Shown: piece by piece, positions 9,705-18,623 of the stretch
How positions within the stretch are numbered: the stretch's first letter is position 1
Layout of the letters: every line of letters begins with the position of its first letter
From: Dehalococcoidia bacterium
Lineage (GTDB): Bacteria; Chloroflexota; Dehalococcoidia; DSTF01; JALHUB01
Assembly: GCA_030018455.1 (NCBI GenBank)
Contig: JASEFU010000003.1
Coordinates: forward strand, 1-64,000
Direction: 5' to 3'
DNA length: 64,000 nucleotides
Notes under the pieces: generated by a model
Told to the model about the DNA's origin: nothing
What the model saw: the letters and a program-made list of their open reading frames with translations, nothing else
Databases searched by the model: none
Made by a program: the position numbers and the translations under genes

Positions 9705-10265
9705 ATGCCGACTGATAAGAAGCGCCAGATCGTCCGGGAACTGAGCGAAGAGATCTCCCGCAGCAACGTCCTGATCGGGGCAGAGTACCAGGGGCTGCGC
9801 GTCACCGAGATGGGACAGCTCCGGCGCCAGCTCAAAGCGAAGGGCATGCAGGTACGCGTGGTCAAGAACACCCTCCTGAAGCTGGCCGCCGAGTCCGCGC
9901 AGAAGCCGGAGGTGGCGGAGTTGGCGGAGGGGCCCACGGCAATCGTTTTCGCGGCCGGCGACGAGGTGGAGACGGCGAAAGCGATAAGAGAGTACGTCCA
10001 GGCGGCGAAGAACGCCTTCGTGCCGCGACGCGCCTTCGCCGGCGGACGCATCCTCTCCGCGCGCGACCTGAACGACCTGGCGATGCTGCCCCCTCGCCCC
10101 GTGCTCGTGGCGCGCCTGATGGGCGGGTTGCAGGCGGGTGTATCCCGCCTGTCCGGCCTGCTGGGCTCGGCGACGCATCATCCTACCGCGCCGCTGCTCA
10201 ATTCGACCCTCACTCAGTTGGGAGGCCTGCTCAGGGCGCGGGCCGAGCAACTCGAGCGGGCATAA
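9705..10265 (+). CDS. rplJ: 50S ribosomal protein L10
   Basis: L10 anchors L7/L12 dimers to the ribosome. The 186-residue protein has the N-terminal segment [18 protein letters not shown], the rRNA-binding region ([10 protein letters not shown]) and a C-terminal helix for L12 binding. It is preceded by the L10 leader and followed by rplL. Confidence 0.97.
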   Translation: MPTDKKRQIVRELSEEISRSNVLIGAEYQGLRVTEMGQLRRQLKAKGMQVRVVKNTLLKLAAESAQKPEVAELAEGPTAIVFAAGDEVETAKAIREYVQAAKNAFVPRRAFAGGRILSARDLNDLAMLPPRPVLVARLMGGLQAGVSRLSGLLGSATHHPTAPLLNSTLTQLGGLLRARAEQLERA

Positions 10266-10302
10266 CAAGACTGAGACCACGACTTCCTTAAGGAGGAACA
10301 AC

Positions 10303-10728
10303 ATGGCGGAGAAGAAGGCCGACAAAAACCGCGTCGAGCAGGCGTTCGATCTCATCAAGGAGATGACGATCCTGGAGATACGCGACCTCAACAAGCGGAT
10401 CGAGGAGGAGTTCGGGGTGAGCGCCGCGCCGGTCGCCGTCGCTGCCGCGCCGGTCGCTGCCGCCGCCGCTCCCGCGGCCGCCGCTGAGGCTGCTCCCGCC
10501 GCCGAGGAGGAAGAGAAGACCGAGTGGACGGTCGTCCTCAAGGACATGGGGCCGAACAAGATCAACGTCATCAAGGCCGTCCGCGAAGTCACGACCCTCG
10601 GGCTCAAGGAGGCGAAGGACCTGGTGGAGAGCGCTCCCACCAACGTCAAAGAGGGCGTGCCGAAGGAAGAGGCCGAAGTCGCCGCGACCAAGTTGCGCGA
10701 GGCGGGGGCAACGGTAGAGCTTACCTAG
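10303..10728 (+). CDS. rplL: 50S ribosomal protein L7/L12
   Basis: The 141-residue stalk protein has an N-terminal dimerisation helix ([20 protein letters not shown]), an alanine-rich hinge, and a C-terminal domain ([29 protein letters not shown]) that recruits translation GTPases. The start at ATG 10303 follows AAGGAGGAACAAC. rpoB does not follow, unlike in many bacteria. Confidence 0.98.
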   Translation: MAEKKADKNRVEQAFDLIKEMTILEIRDLNKRIEEEFGVSAAPVAVAAAPVAAAAAPAAAAEAAPAAEEEEKTEWTVVLKDMGPNKINVIKAVREVTTLGLKEAKDLVESAPTNVKEGVPKEEAEVAATKLREAGATVELT

Positions 10729-10754
10729 AAGTCCTCCGCTGAATCGGGCCCTGA

Positions 10755-10787
10755 TGTCTGGTCAGACAGGCGAAAAGCTGCTATATT
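10755..10787 (+). promoter_or_regulatory. Promoter with palindrome for the LysM protein
   Basis: TATATT (10782-10787) is a likely -10, with a weak TGGTCA -35 17 bases upstream. TGTCTG (10755-10760) and CAGACA (10763-10768) form an inverted repeat over the -35 region, a possible operator. The start codon is only 9 bases after the -10, so the message may be leaderless. Confidence 0.45.
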
Positions 10788-10796
10788 GCACTCCGC

Positions 10797-11309
10797 ATGA
10801 AGTGCTACGCCTGTCAAGAGGATGCGGTCGCGGAGTGCCGGCGGTGCGGCAGGCTGTACTGCGATGAGCACGGCGACGAGCTGTGCGCCGAATGCTTGAA
10901 GCCCGTCAGCGCCCTGCCGTCGTACCTCCTCTATCGGGGCTCACTGCTCACACTGCTGGTCGGCACCGCCGTCGCGATGTGGCTACTGCTCAAGCCCGCT
11001 GAGGAGCCGAGGGAGTCGCTTCCCGAGATCGTGGCGCCGACGGCTGCCCGAATGTCTCCGACTCCTGAGGCAACTTCGGCGCTGACCACGGTGACGCCGA
11101 CTGTCCCCCCGCCCACGGCCACGCCAACACCCGGCGGCCCCATTGAGTACATCGTCGGCGAAGGCGACACCCTCTTCGACATCGCCGAGCGCAATCTCCC
11201 CCCCGGCGAGGACCTGGCCGCCTTCGCGACCCGGGTCGCTGAACTCAACGGCCTCGACCCTGCGGACCCGGTGCTCCAACCCGGCCAGACGCTGCTGATA
11301 CCAAGATAA
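10797..11309 (+). CDS. Zinc-finger, single-pass membrane protein with C-terminal LysM domain
   Basis: The 170-residue protein has a cysteine/histidine-rich head (CYACQEDAVAECRRCGRLYC, then DEHGDELCAEC) resembling a B-box-type zinc site. One membrane helix follows (about residues 50-66), then a Thr/Pro-rich linker and a LysM domain (YIVGEGDTLFDIAERNL to PGQTLLIPR). LysM binds glycan chains such as peptidoglycan, so the topology is probably cytoplasmic zinc head and outside LysM. No Shine-Dalgarno sequence precedes the ATG. The exact role is unknown. Confidence 0.7.
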   Translation: MKCYACQEDAVAECRRCGRLYCDEHGDELCAECLKPVSALPSYLLYRGSLLTLLVGTAVAMWLLLKPAEEPRESLPEIVAPTAARMSPTPEATSALTTVTPTVPPPTATPTPGGPIEYIVGEGDTLFDIAERNLPPGEDLAAFATRVAELNGLDPADPVLQPGQTLLIPR

Positions 11310-11321
11310 GGCGGCCGACGC

Positions 11322-11756
11322 TTGAACGGGGAGACCCCTTCCGCCAGAGGCTCCGTAATCCGCGACGCCATCATATTCACACCGTTCTTCCTCGCTTTCG
11401 CGGCGGCCTGGATCGCCGCCTTCATCTCAGAAGGGAACGGGGCCATCCCGCTGCTGGTCATCCTTGGCCTGGTGACGCTGCTCTCCGGCTACCAGAGCGT
11501 GCAGGCGCTGCGCGACCTCGTCGCAAAGCCGCAGGTGACGGAGGGGGAGATATCGCGCAAGTGGCGGGGCACCGACATGTTTGTCCTCCGCAGTCATTAC
11601 ATTTATGTCAACCGAAAGGTCTTCAAGATCGACCCGCTCGAGCACCAACAGCTCGAGGAAGGCGATCTCGTTGCCGTGACGCATTACCCTCACACAAACG
11701 CCGTCGTTTCGGTCCGGAAAACAGGGAAGAAGAGCCGGCACGTCCGTGAGGAGTGA
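11322..11756 (+). CDS. Small two-helix membrane protein of unknown function
   Basis: The 144-residue protein begins with a TTG start 12 bases after the LysM gene. Two membrane helices lie at about residues 15-32 and 40-56. A soluble C-terminal part follows ([19 protein letters not shown]) that looks like a small beta domain ending in a basic tail. I do not recognise a family. It is probably cotranscribed with the LysM gene and radC. Confidence 0.55.
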   Translation: MNGETPSARGSVIRDAIIFTPFFLAFAAAWIAAFISEGNGAIPLLVILGLVTLLSGYQSVQALRDLVAKPQVTEGEISRKWRGTDMFVLRSHYIYVNRKVFKIDPLEHQQLEEGDLVAVTHYPHTNAVVSVRKTGKKSRHVREE

Positions 11757-11767
11757 GAGGCGACACC

Positions 11768-12475
11768 ATGGACGCGAATGTCGTTGAGTACCACGCACTC
11801 ATACGCGACATGCCGAAGTCGGAGCGTCCGCGCGAGCGCCTGCGCGACTATGGCCCGCAGGCGCTGTCCACCGCCGAGCTTCTCGCCATCATCCTGCGCA
11901 CGGGAACGAGCCGCGAAGGCGTCCTGGCGCTGGCGGCGAGGCTGCTCTCGCAGCGCCAGGGACTGGCGGGACTGGCGAAGGCGGGCTTCGCCGAGCTGTG
12001 CAATGAAAAAGGACTAGGCGAGGCGAAGGCGGCCCAGCTCAAGGCGGCCCTCGAGCTGGGGAGGCGCCTGTCGTCCATGCAGCCGGAGGCGAGGGCGTCC
12101 GTGCGTTCCCCCGCCGACGTGGCGAACCTGCTGCTCACAGAGATGGGGCTGCTGGAGCAGGAGCACCTGCGGGTTGTGCTGCTGAACGCGCGCAACGAGG
12201 TGATGGGTGTGCCGGAGGTCTACAAGGGCAGCGTCAACAGCTCGCAGGTGCGGATCGGCGAGCTATTTCGGGAAGCGATAAGGCGAAACTGCCCCGCCAT
12301 CGTCATCGTGCACAATCATCCCTCCGGCGATCCTACCCCCTCCAACGACGACATTTCCCTCACGCGCTCCGCCATCGAGGCTGGCCGGCTCCTCAACATT
12401 GAAGTCCTCGATCATCTTGTTGTCGGGCACGGGCGTTACGTCAGTCTGAAAGAACGGAAACTGGGCTTCTCGTGA
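11768..12475 (+). CDS. radC: RadC-family JAB/MPN domain protein
   Basis: The 235-residue protein has an N-terminal helix-hairpin-helix-like part ([20 protein letters not shown]). A JAB metalloprotease-like core follows with the metal motif [14 protein letters not shown] preceded by an E-containing strand. The family was once linked to DNA repair, but its true role is unsettled. ATG 11768 is preferred over an in-frame GTG at 11753 because GAGAGG lies just upstream. Confidence 0.92.
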   Translation: MDANVVEYHALIRDMPKSERPRERLRDYGPQALSTAELLAIILRTGTSREGVLALAARLLSQRQGLAGLAKAGFAELCNEKGLGEAKAAQLKAALELGRRLSSMQPEARASVRSPADVANLLLTEMGLLEQEHLRVVLLNARNEVMGVPEVYKGSVNSSQVRIGELFREAIRRNCPAIVIVHNHPSGDPTPSNDDISLTRSAIEAGRLLNIEVLDHLVVGHGRYVSLKERKLGFS

Positions 12476-12512
12476 CCGTGAAGGCCGTTCCGGCGCTAAG
12501 GGATAACCCCGA

Positions 12513-12542
12513 TTGACCGGAGCACGGCGCATAAACGATAAT
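12513..12542 (+). promoter_or_regulatory. Promoter of the lipoprotein gene
   Basis: TTGACC (12513-12518) and GATAAT (12537-12542) are separated by 18 bases, followed 41 bases later by the GTG start with a strong AGGAGGTG ribosome site. Confidence 0.55.
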
Positions 12543-12582
12543 CCAGGCGACTTCTACAGGAAGGCATGCAAGGAGGTGTAGC

Positions 12583-13134
12583 GTGAAGAGAGGACTGGCG
12601 TTCGTCCTCATAATCTTGGCGCTGTTCGCGGGCGCGTTGGCCGTCTCCTGCGGCGGCGGTGACGGAGATGAAGAGGAGCCCGTGGCCGCGGAGACGCGAG
12701 AAGCCGCCGACGCAGAGGAAGAGACGCCGGAGGCGAAGCCAACGAAGGCTGAAGATGGCGATAAGGAGGACGGTGAAGGAGAGCCGCTGGCGGGCGTGCC
12801 CATATACCCGGGGGCGAAGCGCGTTTCTTCCGGCGAGTGGTCCGGTTCCGAGATGCCGATCCCCATGGTCGGCGCCCCCACGGACCCCGAGGACTACGGG
12901 AAGGTCACGTTCGCCATGTACGAGGTCGATGACCCGCCAAGCGACGTCTTCGAATGGTACAAAGACAAGATGGGCGACTGGAAGGAGGAGTGGACGTTCA
13001 GCGGCGGCGACGAAGACACGGGCGAGGCGGGAGTCGGCGTCTGGACCAAGGACGGCGGCAAGACCGCTGCCTGGGTAATGGTCAGCGAGGACGACGAAGT
13101 CACGAGCCTGGTGATAGCGACTGGCACTCAGTAG
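12583..13134 (+). CDS. Putative secreted lipoprotein
   Basis: The 183-residue protein has an N-terminal signal peptide (MKRGLAFVLIILALFAG) ending in a lipobox, LAVSC, with Cys at about residue 24. A glycine spacer and a long Glu/Ala/Lys-rich linker follow. The C-terminal domain (about residues 68-183) reads GVPIYPGAKRVSSGEW, then FEWYKDKMGDWKEEW. Small extracytoplasmic domains with a PIYPGA start and a WYK segment occur in lipoproteins of several phyla, but no function is known. GTG start with AGGAGGTG upstream. It stands alone and converges with larC. Confidence 0.75.
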   Translation: MKRGLAFVLIILALFAGALAVSCGGGDGDEEEPVAAETREAADAEEETPEAKPTKAEDGDKEDGEGEPLAGVPIYPGAKRVSSGEWSGSEMPIPMVGAPTDPEDYGKVTFAMYEVDDPPSDVFEWYKDKMGDWKEEWTFSGGDEDTGEAGVGVWTKDGGKTAAWVMVSEDDEVTSLVIATGTQ

Positions 13135-13149
13135 CAGCAGGCAAGAGCA

Positions 13150-14358
13150 TCATTTGTCCGAAGAGGGCGCCTGTGATGGGCGTCTTCTCTTTTCTATTTC
13201 CGCCAGCGCCTCCGCCTGCACGATCCGGTATACCTCGATCAGCGGAAGACCCGTTTCCTGCGCAAGGCGCCGGCAGGCCTCGTATTCCGGCGCCGCCTGC
13301 GCTACCCGGCCGCCCAGGCGCTTCACTTTCACGATCGCCTGCCCCAGGCTGGACGCGAACTGGAACGTCTCACGCTGCGCCTCGTGGCGACGAACGTCCA
13401 CCGTCCTCACCCCCAGCGTCGACGTCTCCTCCAGAAGGAGCGCAACGATCTCGCTCTCCCTCTCGCTCGGGCAGAGGACGGAGAGCTTGACGGCGGGACG
13501 GTTCTTTTTCATCTGGATGGGGGTGAACCAGACATCGGCGGCGCCGGCGGCGAAGAGGCGCTCCTGCACGTAGCCGAGAACCTCGCCTGTCATGTCATCG
13601 ACATTCGTCTCCAGCAGAAGCATCGCCCCCCTTGCGCCCGCCCGTTCGCCCAGCCAGAGGCGAAGCACGTTCGGATGGTCTTCCGGGTCGCGGCTGCCGG
13701 CGCCGTAGCCCAGGCCGGTCAGTCTCATTAAGGGCCTCTCAAACTTCGCCAGCGTCGTGATGATGGCGGCCCCCGTGGGCGTCGTCACTTCTCCCTGCCA
13801 TTCCGCGCTCGCGAGGGGAGCGCCCGCGCGCGTCATGATCGCGAGAGTGGCGGGGGCAGGGACGGGAAGGGTGCCGTGCGCGGTCTTCACGAAACCGCTG
13901 CCCGGGGGAAGGGGAGACGCGAAGAGCTCCTCGACTTTCAGCAGGCGCAGGCCCACCACAGTCCCGACGATATCGACGAGGGTGTCCGGCGAGCCCAACT
14001 CGTGCAGCTCGATGGACTCGGGAGATGCGCCGTGCACCGCGCTTTCCACTTCTGCCAGCCGCTCCAGGACAGCGACCGCCTTCTCCCTGTCGCCATCGGG
14101 CAGGCCGCTCCGTCGCACCACTGCTATCATTTCGGTCGCCGAGCGATGGGGGGCGCCCTCTTCGATGTGCACCTGAAGAAGGGTCGCCGCCAGTCCCGCG
14201 CGTCGCACCTTCACCGCCTCCAGCGCATACCCTTCGATCCCCAGCTTCGCGAGCTCTTCCCGCAGCGCGGGCAGCGGAAGGCCGGCGTCAATCAGCGCGC
14301 CCAGCAGCATATCGCCGCTGACGCCGGCGAAGCAGTCGAGATAGGCGACTGTCGGCAC
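13150..14358 (-). CDS. larC: Nickel pincer cofactor biosynthesis protein LarC
   Basis: LarC inserts nickel into the pyridinium-3,5-bisthiocarboxylate precursor in a CTP-dependent reaction. The 402-residue protein begins with YLDCFAGVSGDMLLGALID, the family signature, and carries GVSGDML plus SIELHELGSPDTLVDIVG with conserved His residues. In some species larC is read through a programmed frameshift; here it is one open frame. The start is GTG 14358. larB lies 29 bases upstream on the same strand; larE and a lactate racemase or other LarA-like enzyme are not in the window. Confidence 0.95.
   Translation of the reverse strand: MPTVAYLDCFAGVSGDMLLGALIDAGLPLPALREELAKLGIEGYALEAVKVRRAGLAATLLQVHIEEGAPHRSATEMIAVVRRSGLPDGDREKAVAVLERLAEVESAVHGASPESIELHELGSPDTLVDIVGTVVGLRLLKVEELFASPLPPGSGFVKTAHGTLPVPAPATLAIMTRAGAPLASAEWQGEVTTPTGAAIITTLAKFERPLMRLTGLGYGAGSRDPEDHPNVLRLWLGERAGARGAMLLLETNVDDMTGEVLGYVQERLFAAGAADVWFTPIQMKKNRPAVKLSVLCPSERESEIVALLLEETSTLGVRTVDVRRHEAQRETFQFASSLGQAIVKVKRLGGRVAQAAPEYEACRRLAQETGLPLIEVYRIVQAEALAEIEKRRRPSQAPSSDK
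13160..13194 (+). terminator. Possible terminator between the lipoprotein gene and larC
   Basis: GAAGA and CGCC pair with GGCG and TCTTC (13160-13187) around a bulge, and a T-rich stretch (TCTCTTTTCTATTT) follows. The stem overlaps the last codons of larC, and the bulge makes the call uncertain. Confidence 0.35.
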
Positions 14359-14387
14359 AGAACGCTCCAGCCGGGGGATACCCGGAG

Positions 14388-15116
14388 TCAGGCGCCGGGC
14401 TGCGAACAGGCCAGGCGGTTGATGACGGCGGCCGCGTAGCCGGCGCCGAAGCCGTTGTCGATGTTGACGACGACGACGCCGGGCGCGCAGCTATTGAGCA
14501 TCGTGAGCAAGGGGGCGACCCCTCGAAAACTCGCGCCGTAGCCGGTCGAGGTGGGGACGGCGATGACCGGCGCGGACACCAGCCCGGCCACAACTCCGGG
14601 CAGCGCGCCTTCCATTCCGGCGACGACCACCAGCGCGTTGGCGTCCCTCAGGCGCTCCACATGGTCGAACAGGCGGTGGATACCGGCCACTCCGACGTCG
14701 TAGACCCGCTCGACGGCATGGCCCATGAGGTCTGCCGTCACCGCCGCTTCCTCAGCCACGGGCAGGTCCGCCGTCCCCGCGCACAGGACCATAACGCCCG
14801 CCGTCTTCGGCCGCGGATGCCGGTCGACGGTGGCGGCCCGCGCGACCTCGTGGTAGACCGCTTCGGGCACCCGCTCTCTCAGCACCTTGAAGGCGGCCGC
14901 GTCGATGCGCGTCACGAGGAGCTTGCCGGACCGCGCGACGAGCTTCTCGGCCACGCCGGCTATCTGTTCCGGCGTCTTCCCCTGTCCAAGCACGACCTCC
15001 GCCAGGTCATCGCGGAGGGCGCGGTGGTGGTCGATCTTGGCGAAGCCGATGTCCTCGTAGGGAAGGAAGCGCAGCTTTTCGACGCCCTCGTCGACGCCGA
15101 TGGCGCCCTCGGCCAC
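14388..15116 (-). CDS. larB: Pyridinium-3,5-biscarboxylic acid mononucleotide synthase LarB
   Basis: LarB carboxylates and hydrolyses nicotinic acid adenine dinucleotide in the first step of the nickel pincer cofactor pathway. The protein has the AIR-carboxylase-like (PurE-like) core: VLCAGTADLPVAEEA, YDVGVAGIHRLF, VVAGMEGALPGVVAGL and TSTGYGASF. The first standard start is GTG 15116, but in-frame sequence continues upstream (IDESALRDFLKAVAEG) and looks like the family N-terminus. The best ribosome site (GAAGAGGTG) sits before an ATA at 15152, so translation may begin at a non-standard codon. Confidence 0.93.
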   Translation of the reverse strand: MAEGAIGVDEGVEKLRFLPYEDIGFAKIDHHRALRDDLAEVVLGQGKTPEQIAGVAEKLVARSGKLLVTRIDAAAFKVLRERVPEAVYHEVARAATVDRHPRPKTAGVMVLCAGTADLPVAEEAAVTADLMGHAVERVYDVGVAGIHRLFDHVERLRDANALVVVAGMEGALPGVVAGLVSAPVIAVPTSTGYGASFRGVAPLLTMLNSCAPGVVVVNIDNGFGAGYAAAVINRLACSQPGA

Positions 15117-15226
15117 CGCCTTCAGGAAATCGCGCAGCGCCGATTCGTCTATCGTTCACACCTCTTCCGCAGCGTTAGCAGCGAGAAAGATCATAACATC
15201 GACGTGTCCGGCGGGCAAAGAAAGGC

Positions 15227-15232
15227 TATAAT
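15227..15232 (+). promoter_or_regulatory. -10 element of the PP2C-like/propeller gene
   Basis: A perfect TATAAT lies 9 bases before ATG 15242, with no Shine-Dalgarno sequence between, which suggests a leaderless transcript. The -35 region is poor. The element lies in the short divergent gap after larB. Confidence 0.5.
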
Positions 15233-15241
15233 CAGCGCGGG

Positions 15242-17311
15242 ATGGCGGTCAGAACGTGGGTCGGGCATTTCGGGATCAGCCGGGGGCAGGCGCAGGAGAT
15301 GGGCCCCTTCCAGGGCGCGTTCACCCGCGTCCGCCCCGGCGATGAGCAGGTCGACCTCTACGTCCTCGTTCACCCCGCCCTGCCCGCCAGCGAGGAGTTC
15401 TGCGGCCAGATCGTCGCCGTTATCGGCCGGCTGTTCGAACGGCAGAGCCTCTCCCTTACGGGCGACCTCCTGAAGGCGATAGGCGCCGCCCACGACAACC
15501 TTCGCGACTGGAACCGCAAGAGCCTGCGCGAGCACCAGGTAGGAGCGGGTATTACATGCCTGGTGCTGCGCGAGAACCTCGCCTATCTGGCGCAGGCCGG
15601 GCCGAGCCTCGCTTTCCACAAGAGCGGCGACGGCTTTCGCCGCCTCACGCCGGAGGACCCGGAAGCGAGCGCCGTCGTTGGCCTCGGCGATACGCTGCGT
15701 CCCCACCTGACGCGTTTCGAGCTCGCCCCGGGTGACCTGCTGCTGTTCGCCTCTCCCACGCTGTCCGATATCGCCGACGACGGAGCGATCGAAGAGCTGT
15801 TCGCGGGCGGCGGCGAGCAGATCCTCTCCGAGCTCTATCTGCTCACACGCGATCAGGAGGACTTCTCCGCATTCCTGCTTGTCTGCTTCGAGGAGCCGGA
15901 GACCGAGCCCGCGGCGTTAATGGATCGGACGCAGCCCGGACCGGAAGAGACGCGGGAGGAGGAGCCGGACAGAGGATACTCCGCCGGGGCTTTCCCTCCC
16001 CCTGGCGAAGACACGCAGGGAGCGGAGGAGGAAGAACAGACGCCCGGGGAACCCACGGCTTTCTTTCAAGAAGGCGGCGCATCCTCCGGCTCCGCGGCGC
16101 CCGCGCGTGCCCCCGTTCCCGCCGTCGATTACGGCTCTCTCGCGAGGCCGCGCCGCGTCCCTGTCGGGAAGTGGCTGGCGGGCGTGCTGGCGTTGGCGCT
16201 TATCGCCGTAGCAGCCGCCTGGTGCCTGGCGCCCAGCGACCCGGGCGGAGAAAGCGATGGCTCCCCCCTCATGCGGGCGCTGGAGTCATATGCCGCCGCC
16301 CTCGCCGCCACAAGCCTTGACGAGAAGCGGGCGCTGCTGGAAGAGGCGGAGGCGATACTGGCGGGCGCTGAAGGCGGCGATTCCGAGAGCGCGGAGCTGC
16401 AGGACCTTCGGCTCGACGTTGCGGAAGCGCTGGCGGAGATCGATTCGGTCTACGAGATCAACGACGCAAGGCTCCTCGCGGACCTCGGCGAGACCGGCGC
16501 CGACGTGAAGGCACTCGCTGCCGGCGGCGACGCCCTTTACGCGCTCGACGCAAAGAACGGGCGAGCGCTGAAGCTGCCGCTTTCGGGCGAGACAGCGGAG
16601 GCCGAGGTCATCCTGACGGAAGGCGATTTCGTCGGGGTCCTGAAAGCGGCGCGGCCCGCCTTCATGACGTGGTGCCCCGACGCCGACGGCGGGCAGCTCC
16701 TGGTGCTCGACAGCGAGCGTCATCTCTTCTCGTTCCCCGCCGCCAGGGCCCCGCAACCGATGCAACTGCGCGACCCGGAGAGCCTGGGGACGATTAAGGG
16801 GCTGGCGTGCGACGGCGGCGCGCTGTACGTGCTCGACACCGACGCCGGCCGGGTCTGGCGCTACCTGTCAACGGAAGGCGGCTTCGCCAGCGAGCCCACG
16901 CTGGCCGCTGCCGGGGAGCAGACGGAGAATGCTATCGACATCGCCGTAAGCGACGGCGACGTTTACCTGTTGATGCGGGACGGGACGATCAGGCGCTTCT
17001 CGGATGGGGCGGAGAAGCCCTTCGTTATCGCCAGTCCGGCCGCGCAATTGAAATCGCCGTCTTCGCTCGTCGCCACCGGACAGGGGCTGCTCGTTGTCGA
17101 CAGCGGGAACAGGCGCATCGTCCTGCTCGCTCTCGACGGCCGTTTCGAGCGCCAGTTCACGGGCAGCCACCTGGGGGAACCACGGGCGGTCGCCGTCGAC
17201 GAGGTCGGCGGCCGGCTCTACGTCCTGGACGGGAACGCGGTATACGAGAGCGTCCTTCCCGCTTTGCAGGAAGAGACTCCGGGCGCCGGCCCGGACACCG
17301 GGGTGGGCTGA
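15242..17311 (+). CDS. PP2C-like domain, one membrane helix and C-terminal beta-propeller
   Basis: The 689-residue protein has three parts. Residues 1-215 resemble a PP2C/SpoIIE-type phosphatase fold ([12 protein letters not shown]-like strand, then [19 protein letters not shown]), but the usual metal-binding Asp of the N-terminal NED and DGMGG motifs is not visible. Residues 215-300 form an acidic linker, followed by a membrane helix at about 306-325. Residues 380-680 hold NHL-like propeller blades ([43 protein letters not shown]). It may be a pseudophosphatase that senses something outside. Its stop overlaps the tsaD start (TGATG). Confidence 0.7.
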   Translation: MAVRTWVGHFGISRGQAQEMGPFQGAFTRVRPGDEQVDLYVLVHPALPASEEFCGQIVAVIGRLFERQSLSLTGDLLKAIGAAHDNLRDWNRKSLREHQVGAGITCLVLRENLAYLAQAGPSLAFHKSGDGFRRLTPEDPEASAVVGLGDTLRPHLTRFELAPGDLLLFASPTLSDIADDGAIEELFAGGGEQILSELYLLTRDQEDFSAFLLVCFEEPETEPAALMDRTQPGPEETREEEPDRGYSAGAFPPPGEDTQGAEEEEQTPGEPTAFFQEGGASSGSAAPARAPVPAVDYGSLARPRRVPVGKWLAGVLALALIAVAAAWCLAPSDPGGESDGSPLMRALESYAAALAATSLDEKRALLEEAEAILAGAEGGDSESAELQDLRLDVAEALAEIDSVYEINDARLLADLGETGADVKALAAGGDALYALDAKNGRALKLPLSGETAEAEVILTEGDFVGVLKAARPAFMTWCPDADGGQLLVLDSERHLFSFPAARAPQPMQLRDPESLGTIKGLACDGGALYVLDTDAGRVWRYLSTEGGFASEPTLAAAGEQTENAIDIAVSDGDVYLLMRDGTIRRFSDGAEKPFVIASPAAQLKSPSSLVATGQGLLVVDSGNRRIVLLALDGRFERQFTGSHLGEPRAVAVDEVGGRLYVLDGNAVYESVLPALQEETPGAGPDTGVG

Positions 17312-18336
17312 TGAAGGTACTGGGCATCGAGACCTCCTGCGATGAGACCGCCGCCGCCGTGGTCGAGGACGGCCGGACGATTCTCTCAAATGTCGTCGCC
17401 TCGCAGGTCGACCTCCACGCGCGCTACGGCGGCGTGGTGCCGGAGGTGGCATCGCGAAAGCACCTCGAGAGCATCCTTCCCGTTATCGATACCGCGCTAA
17501 ACGAGGCCGGCTGCCGCCTGAGCGACATCGGAGCGGTGGCGACGACGATGGGTCCCGGGCTCTCAGGCGCCCTGCTGGTGGGCGTGAACGTCGCCAAGGC
17601 TATAGTCTTCGCTTACCGGTTGCCCCTCGTTGCGGTCAGCCACCTAGAGGCCCACATCTACGCCAACTGGCTCAGAACGGAAGGAACGGACGCCTACGAA
17701 CCGCAGTTCCCCCTGCTCGCCCTCGTCGTCTCCGGCGGCCACACGGAGCTGGTGCTGATGAAGGGCCACGGACTCTATCGCGAGCTCGGCCGCACCCGTG
17801 ACGACGCCGCGGGTGAGGCGTTCGACAAGGTGGCGCGGCTTCTGGGCCTCGGCTTCCCGGGCGGCCCGGCGATCGAGAAGGCGGCGGCCGGCGCGCGACC
17901 AGCGGTCCGCCTGCCGAGGGCGTGGCTCCCCGGCACTCACGACTTCAGTTTCAGCGGCCTCAAGACGGCGGTCCTCCGCCTGTCGAAGGAACGCGAAGGG
18001 CGCGCCCTGCCTGTCGGCGAGGTGGCCGCGGCGTTTCAGGAGGCGGTGGTCGACGTGCTGGTCACGAAGACAGTACGGGCGGCGCGCGAGGAGCGGGCCA
18101 GGGAGATAATCCTCGCGGGAGGCGTCGCCGCTAACAAGGCCCTCCGCAATGCCCTCACCGACGCGTCGCCGGTGCCGGTGCGCATGCCGCCCCTGTTCCT
18201 CTGCACCGACAACGCGGCAATGGTAGCGGCCGGCGGCTACTACCGTCTGCAAAGGGGAGAAACGGCGGGCCTCGATCTTGACGTCATGGCCGGGCTCGGC
18301 CTCACCCCTTCCTCGACTCCTCTCCCTGCCCCCTAG
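17311..18336 (+). CDS. tsaD: tRNA N6-adenosine threonylcarbamoyltransferase TsaD
   Basis: TsaD transfers the threonylcarbamoyl group to A37 of ANN-decoding tRNAs, together with TsaB and TsaE. The 341-residue protein starts [18 protein letters not shown] and shows the iron/zinc-binding HLEAH motif (residues 110-114), [21 protein letters not shown] and [10 protein letters not shown]. The start ATG 17311 overlaps the previous stop by one base. It is complete and of usual length. Confidence 0.97.
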   Translation: MKVLGIETSCDETAAAVVEDGRTILSNVVASQVDLHARYGGVVPEVASRKHLESILPVIDTALNEAGCRLSDIGAVATTMGPGLSGALLVGVNVAKAIVFAYRLPLVAVSHLEAHIYANWLRTEGTDAYEPQFPLLALVVSGGHTELVLMKGHGLYRELGRTRDDAAGEAFDKVARLLGLGFPGGPAIEKAAAGARPAVRLPRAWLPGTHDFSFSGLKTAVLRLSKEREGRALPVGEVAAAFQEAVVDVLVTKTVRAAREERAREIILAGGVAANKALRNALTDASPVPVRMPPLFLCTDNAAMVAAGGYYRLQRGETAGLDLDVMAGLGLTPSSTPLPAP

Positions 18337-18592
18337 CGGCCCAACGACTGCGGGCGCCGGAAATCGTTTATCAAAACGATACAGACTGCGACCGGCGTAT
18401 AAGCGGTTGCCATCCTGCGTCACGACGGAGGAACTGCACTTCTCTGTGCGCGCGGGCACGGCCGACCCCGATGAGACGATCAGCGAAACGCTGATGAACA
18501 ACGTGAAAGAGGAGACGGGCACGACGATCGAGAAGATCAAGCAGATGCTGGGAATGGGAAAGCGGCCTAGACGAGAGAACGAACGGCATGTC
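18337..18592 (+). other. Intergenic stretch after tsaD
   Basis: The 256-base stretch ends at a strong terminator. An open frame covers it, and an inner ATG (18494) would give a short basic peptide beginning MNNVKEETGTTIEKIKQML. No ribosome site precedes that ATG, and the frame runs through the terminator, so I do not call a gene. Confidence 0.3.
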
Positions 18593-18623
18593 AGCGGGGC
18601 GAGCGGGACCGCCCCGCTTTCTC
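18593..18623 (+). terminator. Strong intrinsic terminator between tsaD and DUF2851
   Basis: A perfect 9-bp stem pairs AGCGGGGCG (18593-18601) with CGCCCCGCT (18610-18618) around an 8-base loop, followed by TTCTC. It lies in the convergent gap and could also work for the minus-strand gene that ends at 18622. Confidence 0.7.
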
